Assembly: GCF_946478785.1 (NCBI RefSeq) | Contig: NZ_CAMLDD010000005.1 | Location: 248,001-312,000 of the forward strand | Origin: an uncultured Flavobacterium sp. | GTDB taxonomy: Bacteria > Bacteroidota > Bacteroidia > Flavobacteriales > Flavobacteriaceae | Reading direction: 5' to 3' | Length of the DNA: 64,000 bases | Shown: positions 25,589-35,037 of the stretch, one piece after another | Layout of the letters: the number at the start of each line of letters is the position of its first letter | How positions within the stretch are numbered: position 1 is the first letter of the stretch | The notes under the pieces: generated by a model | Database searches by the model: none | Seen by the model: the letters and a program-made list of their open reading frames with translations, nothing else | Told to the model about the DNA's origin: nothing | Position numbers and translations under genes: made by a program

Positions 25589-25703
25589 AATCGTTCCACA
25601 GGAACTTTAGCATAAAAGAACCATAGGTTCGATACATATTATAGCGACGGATTTTAATCCGTTGAAAGTAGAGAATGATGAAAGAAGTTCCGTAGGACGA
25701 TCC
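25589..25703. repeat. Flavobacterial REP/MITE-like palindromic repeat
   Basis: The 250-bp gap 25541-25790 holds TCGTTCCACAGGAACTT (25591) and an imperfect inverted partner AAGTTCCGTAGGACGA (25685). A small hairpin, CGGATTTTAATCCG (about 25648), lies between them. This resembles dispersed non-coding repeats of flavobacterial genomes. No transposase is present. Confidence 0.55.
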
Positions 25704-25790
25704 ATATAAATTGATTTTGGAACAATAGATTTTATATGGCTCAGGTTATAAGAAATTATACAAAATATTTAATCAGAAAAAAATAAAACA

Positions 25791-27719
25791 ATGTTAAAAA
25801 GTGATATAGACAAAGCAACCAGCTTCGAAAAGCGATTTGAAAATATTGGTACTGTGGTTTATGAAAACTCAGTAATAGCTTCGAAATCAGTAGCCAGTGA
25901 AATAGCAGATTTAATCAGAGAAAAGCAGGCTCAAAATCAGTTATGTGTATTGGGTTTGGCAACAGGATCGAGTCCTAAAAGCTTGTATGCTGAATTAGTT
26001 CGTCTTCATAAAGAAGAAGGATTGAGTTTTAAAAATGTAGTATCCTTCAATTTAGATGAATATTACCCAATGGAACCGGATTCCATAAATAGTTATGTAC
26101 GTTTTATGAACGAATTGTTATTCAATCATATCGATATTTTACCAGAGAACGTCCATATTCCGGATGGAACTTTATCAAAAGAAGCAATTGCAGATTACTG
26201 CAGCAATTATGAAACTAAAATCGAAGAATTAGGAGGCCTTGACCTTCAGGTTTTAGGAATTGGTGGAAACGGACATATTGGGTTCAATGAATCGGGTTCG
26301 CTTCAAAATTCAAAAACCCGTTTAGTAGCCTTAGATCATATTACGCGTGTAGCGGCAAGTAATGATTTTTCGGGCTTGAATAATACGCCAAGAACGGCAA
26401 TTACTTTAGGGGTAAAAAAGATTATGGAAGCCAAAAGAGTTATATTACTAGCTTGGGGCGAAGGAAAATCAAATATTATTAAAGCTTCCGTAGAAGGTTC
26501 GGTTACGAATTTGGTTCCGGCCTCTTTTTTACAGGAACATCATAATACCACTTTTATTTTAGATAAAGCTGCGGCTTCAAAACTAACGCGCATCAATACA
26601 CCATGGCTTGTTGAAAAAGTAAATTGGACAGATACCCTTATCAGAAAAGCGGTTTTAGGATTGGCAATGCATTTAAAAAAACCAATTTTAATGTTGACTG
26701 ATGCTGATTATATTGAGAACGGAATGAGTGACTTGCTTGCAGATTTAGGTCCCGCTTACGATATCAATATCAAGATTTTCAATAAACTTCAAAATACGAT
26801 TACGGGATGGCCGGGAGGAAAACCAAATGCAGATGATAGTAAAAGACCGGAAAGAGCTGAACCTTCAAAAAAACGCGTACTTATTTTTAGTCCACATCCT
26901 GATGATGATATTATAAGTATGGGAGGAACTTTCAAACGCCTGCATGAACAGGGACATGAAGTACATATTGGGTATCAAACCTCGGGAAATATTGCTGTTG
27001 CCGATGATGAAGCTTTGCGATTTGCCAGTTTTGTATGTGATTACAATGACAAATTTGGCATTAAAAGTATTGAAGCTGACACTATTTACAAAGAATCATT
27101 GAGATTTCTTCAAAATAAAAAAAACAGTGAAATTGATATTCCGGAAGTAAGAAATATTAAAGGCTTAATCCGAAAAGGAGAAGCACAATCTACCTGTTAT
27201 TTTGTTGGATTGCCGGATAGCCAGATTCATTTTATGGAACTTCCGTTTTACGAAACCGGTACCATCGAGAAAAAACCTTTAGGAGAAATGGATATCCAGA
27301 TTACAATGGATCTGATTGAGAAAATAAAACCCCACCAAATTTATGCTGCAGGAGATCTGGCAGATCCGCATGGAACCCATAAAGTTTGTCTTGATGCCAT
27401 TTTTGAAGCTGTAAGACGTTTGAAAACAAAAGATTTCATGAAAGATTGCTGGGTGTGGCTGTACAGAGGTGCATGGCAGGAATGGGGAATTGATGAAATT
27501 GAAATGGCTGTGCCAATGGGACCGGATCAGGTGCTGGAAAAAAGAAAAGCCATTTTTAAACATCAGTCACAAAAAGACGGAGTGGTTTTTCAGGGTTCTG
27601 ACAGCAGGGAATTTTGGCAGCGTGCCGAAGATCGAAACAGAGAGACTGCAGATTTATACCATCAGCTTGGATTATCTCACTATGCAGCGATGGAAGCCTT
27701 TGTGAGATGGATATATTAA
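25791..27719 (+). CDS. nagB: Glucosamine-6-phosphate deaminase fused to a PIG-L/LmbE deacetylase-like domain
   Basis: 642 residues. The N-terminal NagB domain (about 10-270) shows LGLATGSSP, SFNLDEYY and GIGGNGHIGFNE, the sugar-phosphate and catalytic loops. It converts GlcN-6-P to Fru-6-P and ammonia. The C-terminal part (about 360-640) is PIG-L-like with HPDDD and AGDLADPHGTH, the zinc-binding pattern of GlcNAc de-N-acetylases. This fusion is common in Bacteroidota. Cytoplasmic, no signal peptide. It fits use of the GlcNAc released by GH89. Read-through from GH89 is possible across the palindromic repeat. Confidence 0.92.
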   Translation: MLKSDIDKATSFEKRFENIGTVVYENSVIASKSVASEIADLIREKQAQNQLCVLGLATGSSPKSLYAELVRLHKEEGLSFKNVVSFNLDEYYPMEPDSINSYVRFMNELLFNHIDILPENVHIPDGTLSKEAIADYCSNYETKIEELGGLDLQVLGIGGNGHIGFNESGSLQNSKTRLVALDHITRVAASNDFSGLNNTPRTAITLGVKKIMEAKRVILLAWGEGKSNIIKASVEGSVTNLVPASFLQEHHNTTFILDKAAASKLTRINTPWLVEKVNWTDTLIRKAVLGLAMHLKKPILMLTDADYIENGMSDLLADLGPAYDINIKIFNKLQNTITGWPGGKPNADDSKRPERAEPSKKRVLIFSPHPDDDIISMGGTFKRLHEQGHEVHIGYQTSGNIAVADDEALRFASFVCDYNDKFGIKSIEADTIYKESLRFLQNKKNSEIDIPEVRNIKGLIRKGEAQSTCYFVGLPDSQIHFMELPFYETGTIEKKPLGEMDIQITMDLIEKIKPHQIYAAGDLADPHGTHKVCLDAIFEAVRRLKTKDFMKDCWVWLYRGAWQEWGIDEIEMAVPMGPDQVLEKRKAIFKHQSQKDGVVFQGSDSREFWQRAEDRNRETADLYHQLGLSHYAAMEAFVRWIY

Positions 27720-27789
27720 TAAGACTTTAGTTATAGATGTCTACAAAAAAAAGTTTGTGAAGCCCTGATTTTACTGACTATACAAAAAA

Positions 27790-27846
27790 TATCCATGTTT
27801 ATGAATAACCTGTCCATTTCTTAACAATTCTTTAATACTAATTTCG
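27790..27846 (+). promoter_or_regulatory. Direct-repeat operator and -7-like box, SusC promoter (site B)
   Basis: TCCAT at 27792 and 27813 (21-bp period) and TAATTTCG at 27839, 26 bp after the second repeat. It shares the longer block TGTCCATT-[CT]-CTTAA-A-AATTCTTT with site A. The 5' leader to the SusC ATG would be only about 30 nt. Confidence 0.7.
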
Positions 27847-27881
27847 ACTAAACTTATTAACCAATTAACTAAATACAGAAT

Positions 27882-30800
27882 ATGGAAAAACTTAAACTTT
27901 TATTGTTAGCCTTTTTTCTAGGTCTTTCAATTAATTCATGGGCACAAAAAACAGAAGTGTCCGGTGTAATTTTAGATGACAAGAATTTACCCCTTCCTGC
28001 AGCTAATATTCTTGAAAAAGGGACTGCTAATACTGTAGTCACAGATTTTGATGGTAAATTTAGAATGTCTGTTTCAAATCCTACTGCGGTACTTGTTATA
28101 TCCTATCTGGGATTTACAGATCAGACCCTTAAATTAGACGGATCAAAAACAAATCTGACAATTAAATTAGCTTCTGCTACTAACACTTTAGAGCAGGTTG
28201 TTGTGGTAGGTTACGGAAAAGGATCCCGTAAAAACCTGACCACATCTGTAACTTCTATTAAAGCAGATGAATTAAACAGAGGGGCAATAAGTGATGTTGG
28301 ACAATTACTACAAGGTAAAGTGTCGGGTCTTAATATCTCATCAAGTGGAGATCCAACAAAAACAGCTTCTGTAGTTTTGCGTGGAGTTTCGACCCTTAAC
28401 AGTTCACAGGGACCATTTTATGTTATTGATGGTGTTCCAGGAGTTGATATTTCTGTTATTTCTCCAGATGATATTGCAACTATTGATGTATTAAAAGATG
28501 CTGCTGCGACTGCAATTTATGGTAACCGTGCTGCCAATGGAGTCATTATGGTTACTACAAAAAAAGGAAGTAAGGACAGAACCCAAATCGCTTACAATGG
28601 TTATGTGGGCTGGGAAGAAGTTTCCAATCAGCTTGATATGATGGATGCAAGTCAACTTAGAGCTTTTACTACAAGAAATAATCTGAACTTTACTCCGGAA
28701 AATGATAAAGGTGCCAGTACAAACTGGCAGAAAGAAATTTTAAGAAAAGAAAGAGCTCAGTCGAGCAGCCATAACTTATCGATGAGCGGTGGCGGTCAAC
28801 ATGGTAGTTATACAGCAAGTATTACTTCTCTTAACAAAGAAGGGGTTCTTTTAAAAAGTGATTTTTCCCGTGTAATAGCGCGTTTGTCTGTAGAGCAATT
28901 TGCATTTGATGATAAAGTTAAATTTGGTCTGAATGTAACCAATTCTAATAGTAAATATACAAATGTACCACAACGTAATACGGTACTTCTACAAGCAGCA
29001 AGTTATCTTCCGGTTTCTCCGGTAAGAAATGCTGACGGAACCTTTTTTGAAAATTTCACAAGTACTGGATATTTTAATCCCGTTGCCTTAATAGAACACG
29101 GAACTGACGAAACAAAAACAAATAATCTTGTTGGTAACCTTACTGCAGAAGTAAAATTACCTTTTGGATTTACTTATAACTTAAACATTGCACACCAAAA
29201 GCTGACGACTTCACATGGTGAGTTTTATGATAGCTATTATTCTAAATACAATAGTGCCAATTTCTACAATAACCCAGATCCACCACAAACGAAAACATTA
29301 ATCAATTTTGGTGTAAACGGTTCAGCATTAAGAAACAATTATGAAAATACGAATAATATTATTGAGAGTTTTTTAACCTGGGATAAAGCTCTGGGAAGCC
29401 ATAAGTTAAAAGCTGTTTTGGGGTATTCCTGGCAGGAGAATACTTTAGGTGACGGATTCCAGGCTACAGCAACCAATTTTCCTGTTGATAATGTAGGATA
29501 TAATAATCTGGCTTTAAGTAATTATACCTCAGTGAATGGTTATGTAGTCAATTTTGGAGATAGCAGAGCCTATCAAAAAACACGTTTGATTGGTGAGTTT
29601 GCACGTTTAAATTATAACTATGAAGACAAATACCTTTTGCAGGGAACGATTAGAAGAGATGGAGGTTCTGTATTTGGAGAAAACAACCGCTGGGGTTATT
29701 TTCCTTCTGTAGGTGCTGCATGGAGAGTTGATAAAGAAGGTTTTATGAAAGATCAGCAGCTTTTTAGTGACTTGAAATTCCGTGCAAGTTATGGGGTTAC
29801 AGGAAACTCTTCAGGATTTAATGCTTATACAGCTCAGTTCATTTCCGGAAGTTTAGGAACATTCTATTATAACGGTCAGCAAATTGGAGCCTACGGACCT
29901 AATCAGGCAGCTAACCCTGATTTGAAATGGGAAAAAACAGCTACCACAAATATTGGAGTTGATTTTGGATTATTTAATGGAAAAATAACTGGTTCTGTTG
30001 ATTTATACGACAAGAAAACAACTGACATGATTTTTAATTATGCTGTAAATCCGGTGCTTGTACCAGTAGGAACAATTGTTGCAAACGGAGGAACAATGTC
30101 TAACAAGGGTATCGAGGTAAGTTTAGCAGCTACTCCTGTTAAAACAGCTAATTTTACCTGGTCAACCAATTTAAATTTGGCTAGCAACAAAAATGAAATT
30201 GTTAAACTTACAAATCCTTTCTTTATTGGTGGTGATTCTATTCGCAGAGTACAGCCCGATGGAGGTGGACAAACCGGAAGTACATTACAAATTTTTAAAG
30301 AAGGAAAACCTCTTGGACAATTCTTTACGCTTAAATATGCAGGGAAAAACTCAGCAGGTGTTTCTCAATATGTTGCAAAAGATGGCAGCTTAACTACGAC
30401 TCCTGCAATTGGTGTTGATTATCACTATGCAGGAAGTGCGCAGCCAAAAGTATTATTAGGATGGGGAAATAATTTTCAATACAAGAAATTTGATTTGAGT
30501 ATTTTCTTCAGAGGGGTTTTTGGCAATAAAATTTTCAATGCTACCCGTGCTGATTTATTCAGACCTAGTACTGCAATGACCAGCAATATTTTAGCAGATG
30601 CAGAAAATGAATCGCCAAATGATCTTAATGCTTATAGATATTCTTCACGTTTTATAGAAGACGGAAGTTATATTAGATTAGATAATATGACTTTAGGATA
30701 TAATTTTGGAAAAGTGAGCAAATTTATTCAAAGTGTGCGTGTATATCAAACAATAAACAATCTGTTTGTTATTACCAAATACTCAGGAATTGATCCGGAA

Positions 30801-30893
30801 GTAGAACAAGGAGGAACAGCTCCAGGTGTAGATTCAAACAACTTCTATCCAAAAACCAGAACATTTATGTTTGGTCTAAACGTGATATTCTAA
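27882..30893 (+). CDS. SusC/RagA-family TonB-dependent outer-membrane transporter
   Basis: 1003 residues: signal peptide (cut near SWAQK), carboxypeptidase-like regulatory domain (about 25-105), TonB-box-like EQVVVVGYG, plug domain (DVLKDAAATAIYGNRAANGVIMVTTKKG) and a 22-strand barrel ending in a typical C-terminal aromatic (NVIF). It imports oligosaccharides into the periplasm with the SusD protein encoded 18 bp downstream. It is directly driven by site B. Confidence 0.95.
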   Translation: MEKLKLLLLAFFLGLSINSWAQKTEVSGVILDDKNLPLPAANILEKGTANTVVTDFDGKFRMSVSNPTAVLVISYLGFTDQTLKLDGSKTNLTIKLASATNTLEQVVVVGYGKGSRKNLTTSVTSIKADELNRGAISDVGQLLQGKVSGLNISSSGDPTKTASVVLRGVSTLNSSQGPFYVIDGVPGVDISVISPDDIATIDVLKDAAATAIYGNRAANGVIMVTTKKGSKDRTQIAYNGYVGWEEVSNQLDMMDASQLRAFTTRNNLNFTPENDKGASTNWQKEILRKERAQSSSHNLSMSGGGQHGSYTASITSLNKEGVLLKSDFSRVIARLSVEQFAFDDKVKFGLNVTNSNSKYTNVPQRNTVLLQAASYLPVSPVRNADGTFFENFTSTGYFNPVALIEHGTDETKTNNLVGNLTAEVKLPFGFTYNLNIAHQKLTTSHGEFYDSYYSKYNSANFYNNPDPPQTKTLINFGVNGSALRNNYENTNNIIESFLTWDKALGSHKLKAVLGYSWQENTLGDGFQATATNFPVDNVGYNNLALSNYTSVNGYVVNFGDSRAYQKTRLIGEFARLNYNYEDKYLLQGTIRRDGGSVFGENNRWGYFPSVGAAWRVDKEGFMKDQQLFSDLKFRASYGVTGNSSGFNAYTAQFISGSLGTFYYNGQQIGAYGPNQAANPDLKWEKTATTNIGVDFGLFNGKITGSVDLYDKKTTDMIFNYAVNPVLVPVGTIVANGGTMSNKGIEVSLAATPVKTANFTWSTNLNLASNKNEIVKLTNPFFIGGDSIRRVQPDGGGQTGSTLQIFKEGKPLGQFFTLKYAGKNSAGVSQYVAKDGSLTTTPAIGVDYHYAGSAQPKVLLGWGNNFQYKKFDLSIFFRGVFGNKIFNATRADLFRPSTAMTSNILADAENESPNDLNAYRYSSRFIEDGSYIRLDNMTLGYNFGKVSKFIQSVRVYQTINNLFVITKYSGIDPEVEQGGTAPGVDSNNFYPKTRTFMFGLNVIF

Positions 30894-30911
30894 AATTAAA
30901 CTGAAAAAATT

Positions 30912-32531
30912 ATGAAAAATATATTAAAATATTTAGGGATTCCAGTACTTATGCTTGGTCTATTCTCATCATGTGAAGATCTGGATGTGCCAATTACAAC
31001 ACAACTTACGCCAGAAGTTTTTCCTCAAAACTCTACACAATATATACAGACTACCGGTCCCGTTTATTCAGCTTTCCGTGGTGATTTTTCATTCTCATGG
31101 TGGTGGACACAATCATTATCTACAGACGAAGCTATTCTGCCTGCAAGAGGAGGTAACTGGTTTGATAACAGAAATTACATTGCAATGCATTATCATGACT
31201 GGACACCAGATAATGGTATCGTAGGAAGTCTTTGGGATTGGTCATCTAAGGTAATAGGGATCAGCAATCAGACCATTTCAATTTTAAATCAGGCAATGCC
31301 GGAAGGTGCAGAGAAAGCAACCCTGATTTCTGAAGTAAAAACAATGCGTGCCATCTCTTATTTCATGTTAATGGACAGTTATGGAGAGGTACCATTAGAT
31401 ACGCTGTATGGGGATTTTAGCTCTCGTCCTAAATCGAGTAGAAAAGACGTTTTTGATTTTATTGAAAAAGAATTAAAAAAAGCAATACCTAATTTGAATC
31501 CGGCATCAGGAATCACAACTTATGGAAGACCAAACAAACAAACGGCTAATGCATTACTTGCTAAAATGTATCTGAATGCAGAGGTTTACACAGGAACGCA
31601 ACGTTATAATGATTGTATTACGGCTTGTGATCAGGTAATTGGTTCTGGTTTATACAATATTGAACCAAGAGCAACTTATCTTCAAATGTTTTATCCAACC
31701 AATGGTCCACAAATGAAGGAGTTTATTTTTGCTGTTCCTTACGATCCTTCTGCTGTAACGGTTGGTTTCAACGGACAAATGTACCATTCACGTTATGATG
31801 TTCCCCGTTCTGAAAGAGCGAAGTTCGGTCTTCAATTTACGCCAAGTGCGCCAAGAAGTACACTTCCTGAGTTCTATGCTAATTTCGACGATGTTAATGA
31901 TATTCGTAACAGACAATGGTTAACAGGGTTGCAATACATGAATGATGGGGTTACTCCTGTAATGGTTACTACAACAAAAAAAGGATATGACCAGTTTTAT
32001 ACCGGGGCAGATGGTGGTGCAGCTTACACGTATCAAGTCAATTTAACACCAGATATTGTACCTCGCCAAAACCCTGATTTATTTGATTTAGGAAATGATG
32101 AAATTGCCTGGAACATGGGATACAGAAATATTAAATTCTATCCGGATGCTACTTCTACTAGCCGTAACCAAAATAATGACGTGCCTTTTTTACGTTATTC
32201 AGATGTAATTTTGATGAAAGCTGAAGCTATTCTTCGCGGTGGTGGAGAAACTTTAGGGCAAACTCCTGTATCATTGGTAAATATGGTTCGTTCAAATCGT
32301 ACAACTTCTGCTGCTTTGGGCAGCGTAACATTAGAAGAGCTTTACAAAGAAAGAAGCCGTGAATTTGCTTGGGAAGCCTGGCACAGAAACGACATGATCC
32401 GATTTGGAAAATATGAAGGACAATGGGGATATAAAACAAACGCTGATACTTACCGTCGTGTTTTCCCAATACCAACAAATGCAAGGGTTTTAAATCCTGC
32501 CTTAACCCAGAATGATGGTTATCCAAACTAA
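30912..32531 (+). CDS. SusD/RagB-family surface glycan-binding lipoprotein
   Basis: 539 residues with a lipoprotein signal (LMLGLFSSCEDLD, lipobox Cys near residue 21) and the TPR-rich SusD fold; the end SREFAWEAWHRNDMIRFGKYEG is a hallmark block. It forms the lid of the SusC transporter at the cell surface and binds the target glycan. It is co-transcribed with SusC and ends at a terminator. Confidence 0.95.
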   Translation: MKNILKYLGIPVLMLGLFSSCEDLDVPITTQLTPEVFPQNSTQYIQTTGPVYSAFRGDFSFSWWWTQSLSTDEAILPARGGNWFDNRNYIAMHYHDWTPDNGIVGSLWDWSSKVIGISNQTISILNQAMPEGAEKATLISEVKTMRAISYFMLMDSYGEVPLDTLYGDFSSRPKSSRKDVFDFIEKELKKAIPNLNPASGITTYGRPNKQTANALLAKMYLNAEVYTGTQRYNDCITACDQVIGSGLYNIEPRATYLQMFYPTNGPQMKEFIFAVPYDPSAVTVGFNGQMYHSRYDVPRSERAKFGLQFTPSAPRSTLPEFYANFDDVNDIRNRQWLTGLQYMNDGVTPVMVTTTKKGYDQFYTGADGGAAYTYQVNLTPDIVPRQNPDLFDLGNDEIAWNMGYRNIKFYPDATSTSRNQNNDVPFLRYSDVILMKAEAILRGGGETLGQTPVSLVNMVRSNRTTSAALGSVTLEELYKERSREFAWEAWHRNDMIRFGKYEGQWGYKTNADTYRRVFPIPTNARVLNPALTQNDGYPN

Positions 32532-32554
32532 TTAAATACCACTAGATTTTGTTT

Positions 32555-32591
32555 TAAAAGGAGAGGAAGATAAAAATTCTTCTCCTTTTTA
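32555..32591 (+). terminator. Intrinsic terminator after SusD
   Basis: AAAAGGAGAGGAA pairs with TTCTTCTCCTTTT (one mismatch), followed by TTATT. It ends or attenuates the SusCD transcript before the GH92 genes. No obvious promoter was found in 32592-32707, so partial read-through is plausible. Confidence 0.7.
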
Positions 32592-32707
32592 TTAAAACTT
32601 GATTTTTAAGCTGATTTTGAAATCACGTATTCTGAATATAGCGAAGTTTCCTTGTCAAAACAATTCAGCATAAATAATATTACTGCCCTGCCAATACAAT
32701 AGAATAG

Positions 32708-35020
32708 ATGAGACTAGATAAAATTTATAAAATCGGACGCATTGGAATAAGTTTAGCTCTTGTTTTTTTAGTGTCATGTAAAGCCGAAAAAAATACTGCT
32801 TTCAAAAAGAAGGAATTAGTAGACATGGTCTATCCTTGGCTCGATACCGAAAATTCACGCTGGTTTTTCTTTTCATCTGCAAGTCGTCCATTTGGTATGG
32901 TGAATTTAAGTCCAGATACAGAAATCAAGGGTGACTGGGGAGGAGGATACAAATATACTACAGATACGATAAAAGGTTTTAGTCATATTCATGAATGGCA
33001 AATGTCCGGGCTTTCTGTTATGCCGATAACGATTACAAAGGAAGATAGCGAAAATGTCTTTTCAGATTTTTATTCTCAATTTAGTCATGAATCTGAACAA
33101 ATATTTCCGGGTTATCATTCTGTGTTACTCAACAGGTATCAGATAAAAGCGGAACTAACCAGCACAAAAAGAGTAGGATTCCATCAATATACTTTTCCGG
33201 TAAATGCCCAGAAAGCAATACTTTTTAATCTAAATACCATCCTTGGACCTTGTGAAAATACAAATGGTAAATTAGAAAAAAACAATGATTATGAACTTTC
33301 AGGATCACTAGTATTAAGTACTAATTTTAGACGGCCAAAACCATTGACGGTATTTTTTAAAATTAAATTTAAAGAGCCAATTACTTCGATAGAGCGAAAT
33401 ACGACTACAGGTAATTATTTAGTCAATTTTGGTAAAAACGATAAAAAAATACTGATGAAAGCGGGTATTTCGTACACATCTGTTGAGAATGCTACTACTA
33501 ATATTCACGAAGAATTACCTCATTGGGATTTTGAAAAGATTGTTGCCGATTCAAGAAGTGAATGGAATAATTTATTAGGCAGAATCAAAGTTGAAGGCGG
33601 AACAGAAACTGACCAAAGACGATTTTACACGGATCTCTGGCACGCTTTGCAGGGACGAAAAATGATTAGTGACGCAAATGGCGCCTATCCTGATAATACT
33701 GGAGAAAAGTTCAGAATTGGACAATTACCGTTGAATGCTGATGGAAAACCTAAATTTAATCACTACAATTCAGATGCATTTTGGGGAGCACAATGGACAA
33801 TCAACACGCTTTGGGGGCTTGTTTATCCTGAAATTATGGATGAGTTTGTACACTCTTTAATGCAATATTATAAAGATGGCGGAATGATTCCGCGTGGTCC
33901 TTCGGGGGGGAATGATACCTATGTTATGACAGGTGCATCAACGACACCTTTTATTGTAACTGCTATTCAAAAAGGAATTATAAAAGACGATTTAGAAGCC
34001 ATTTATTTAGCATTGAAAAAAAATCACATGACAAACGGTATTATGGGAAAAGCGGGATATGAGCATAATACAACTATTGGAGGCGGATTAAAATATTATC
34101 TGGAAAAAGGATTTGTTCCATATCCACTTCCGGATGGCAATTTTGGAAGTCACCAGGACGGAGCCAGTCAGACTTTAGAATATGCCTATCAGGACTGGAC
34201 TCTGGCACAATTGGCTAAAAAATTAAATCATGAAGATGATTACCATTATTTTATGACCAGATCTAAAAATTATAAAAATGTATTTGATAAAACGTCAGGA
34301 TGGATGCGCCCAAAAAATATTGACGGGCAATGGCGTGAAAATTATGATCCGTATCAATATGAAAATGGTTTTATAGAATCAAATGGTGCGCAGTCAACCT
34401 GGTTTGTTCCTCATGATATCGATGGTCTGGCTGAATTAATGGGAGGAAAAGAAAAAGCGGTTGAAAAATTAAACCGTCAGTTTGAAACAGCTCAACAATT
34501 AAAATTTACTTCTGGAACCTCGCATGATGCCGAATTACATCCTGAGTTTAGCAGGATCCCAATAAATTTTGGAAACCAGCCATCAATACAGACATCCAAT
34601 ATTTTTAATTTACTGGATAGACCAGATTTGACGCAATATTGGACCAGAAATGTAGTAAAAGAAACTTTTAGCGGCTTATCACCATCAACAGGTTATAACG
34701 GCGATGAAGATCAGGGATTAATGGGAAGTTTAAATGTATTGCTTAAAATTGGTTTATTTCAAATAAATGGAGGAACAGATAAAAATCCTCAATATCAGAT
34801 AGCGAGTCCTTTGTTTACTAAAGTATCAATTCAACTGAATCCAAATTATTATCAGGGCAAAAATTTTGTTATTGAGGCCGAAAATAATAATGCTGAAAAT
34901 ATTTATATCAACAGTATGAAGTACAATAATAGGGCAGTAGAGAAATTTGGTGTTTCTCATGACAATATCACTGGAGGAGGAAAATTAATTCTGGAAATGT
35001 CAAATAAAGCAAAGCCATAA
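32708..35020 (+). CDS. GH92-family lipoprotein with a variant active-site block
   Basis: 770 residues with a lipoprotein signal (LALVFLVSCKAEK). The fold and many motifs are GH92 (calcium-dependent exo-alpha-mannosidase family): FFSSASRPFGMVNLSPDT, the acid region IESNGAQSTWFVPHD, and the C-terminal cupped domain. The usual GNDDxGxxSSW block is changed to YNGDEDQGLMGSL, so the base-region acids are shifted in context and the substrate may differ from plain alpha-mannosides. It is probably surface-exposed. It lies 17 bp before a second, canonical GH92 gene. Confidence 0.85.
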   Translation: MRLDKIYKIGRIGISLALVFLVSCKAEKNTAFKKKELVDMVYPWLDTENSRWFFFSSASRPFGMVNLSPDTEIKGDWGGGYKYTTDTIKGFSHIHEWQMSGLSVMPITITKEDSENVFSDFYSQFSHESEQIFPGYHSVLLNRYQIKAELTSTKRVGFHQYTFPVNAQKAILFNLNTILGPCENTNGKLEKNNDYELSGSLVLSTNFRRPKPLTVFFKIKFKEPITSIERNTTTGNYLVNFGKNDKKILMKAGISYTSVENATTNIHEELPHWDFEKIVADSRSEWNNLLGRIKVEGGTETDQRRFYTDLWHALQGRKMISDANGAYPDNTGEKFRIGQLPLNADGKPKFNHYNSDAFWGAQWTINTLWGLVYPEIMDEFVHSLMQYYKDGGMIPRGPSGGNDTYVMTGASTTPFIVTAIQKGIIKDDLEAIYLALKKNHMTNGIMGKAGYEHNTTIGGGLKYYLEKGFVPYPLPDGNFGSHQDGASQTLEYAYQDWTLAQLAKKLNHEDDYHYFMTRSKNYKNVFDKTSGWMRPKNIDGQWRENYDPYQYENGFIESNGAQSTWFVPHDIDGLAELMGGKEKAVEKLNRQFETAQQLKFTSGTSHDAELHPEFSRIPINFGNQPSIQTSNIFNLLDRPDLTQYWTRNVVKETFSGLSPSTGYNGDEDQGLMGSLNVLLKIGLFQINGGTDKNPQYQIASPLFTKVSIQLNPNYYQGKNFVIEAENNNAENIYINSMKYNNRAVEKFGVSHDNITGGGKLILEMSNKAKP

Positions 35021-35037
35021 TGATTTAGAACTTTAAA

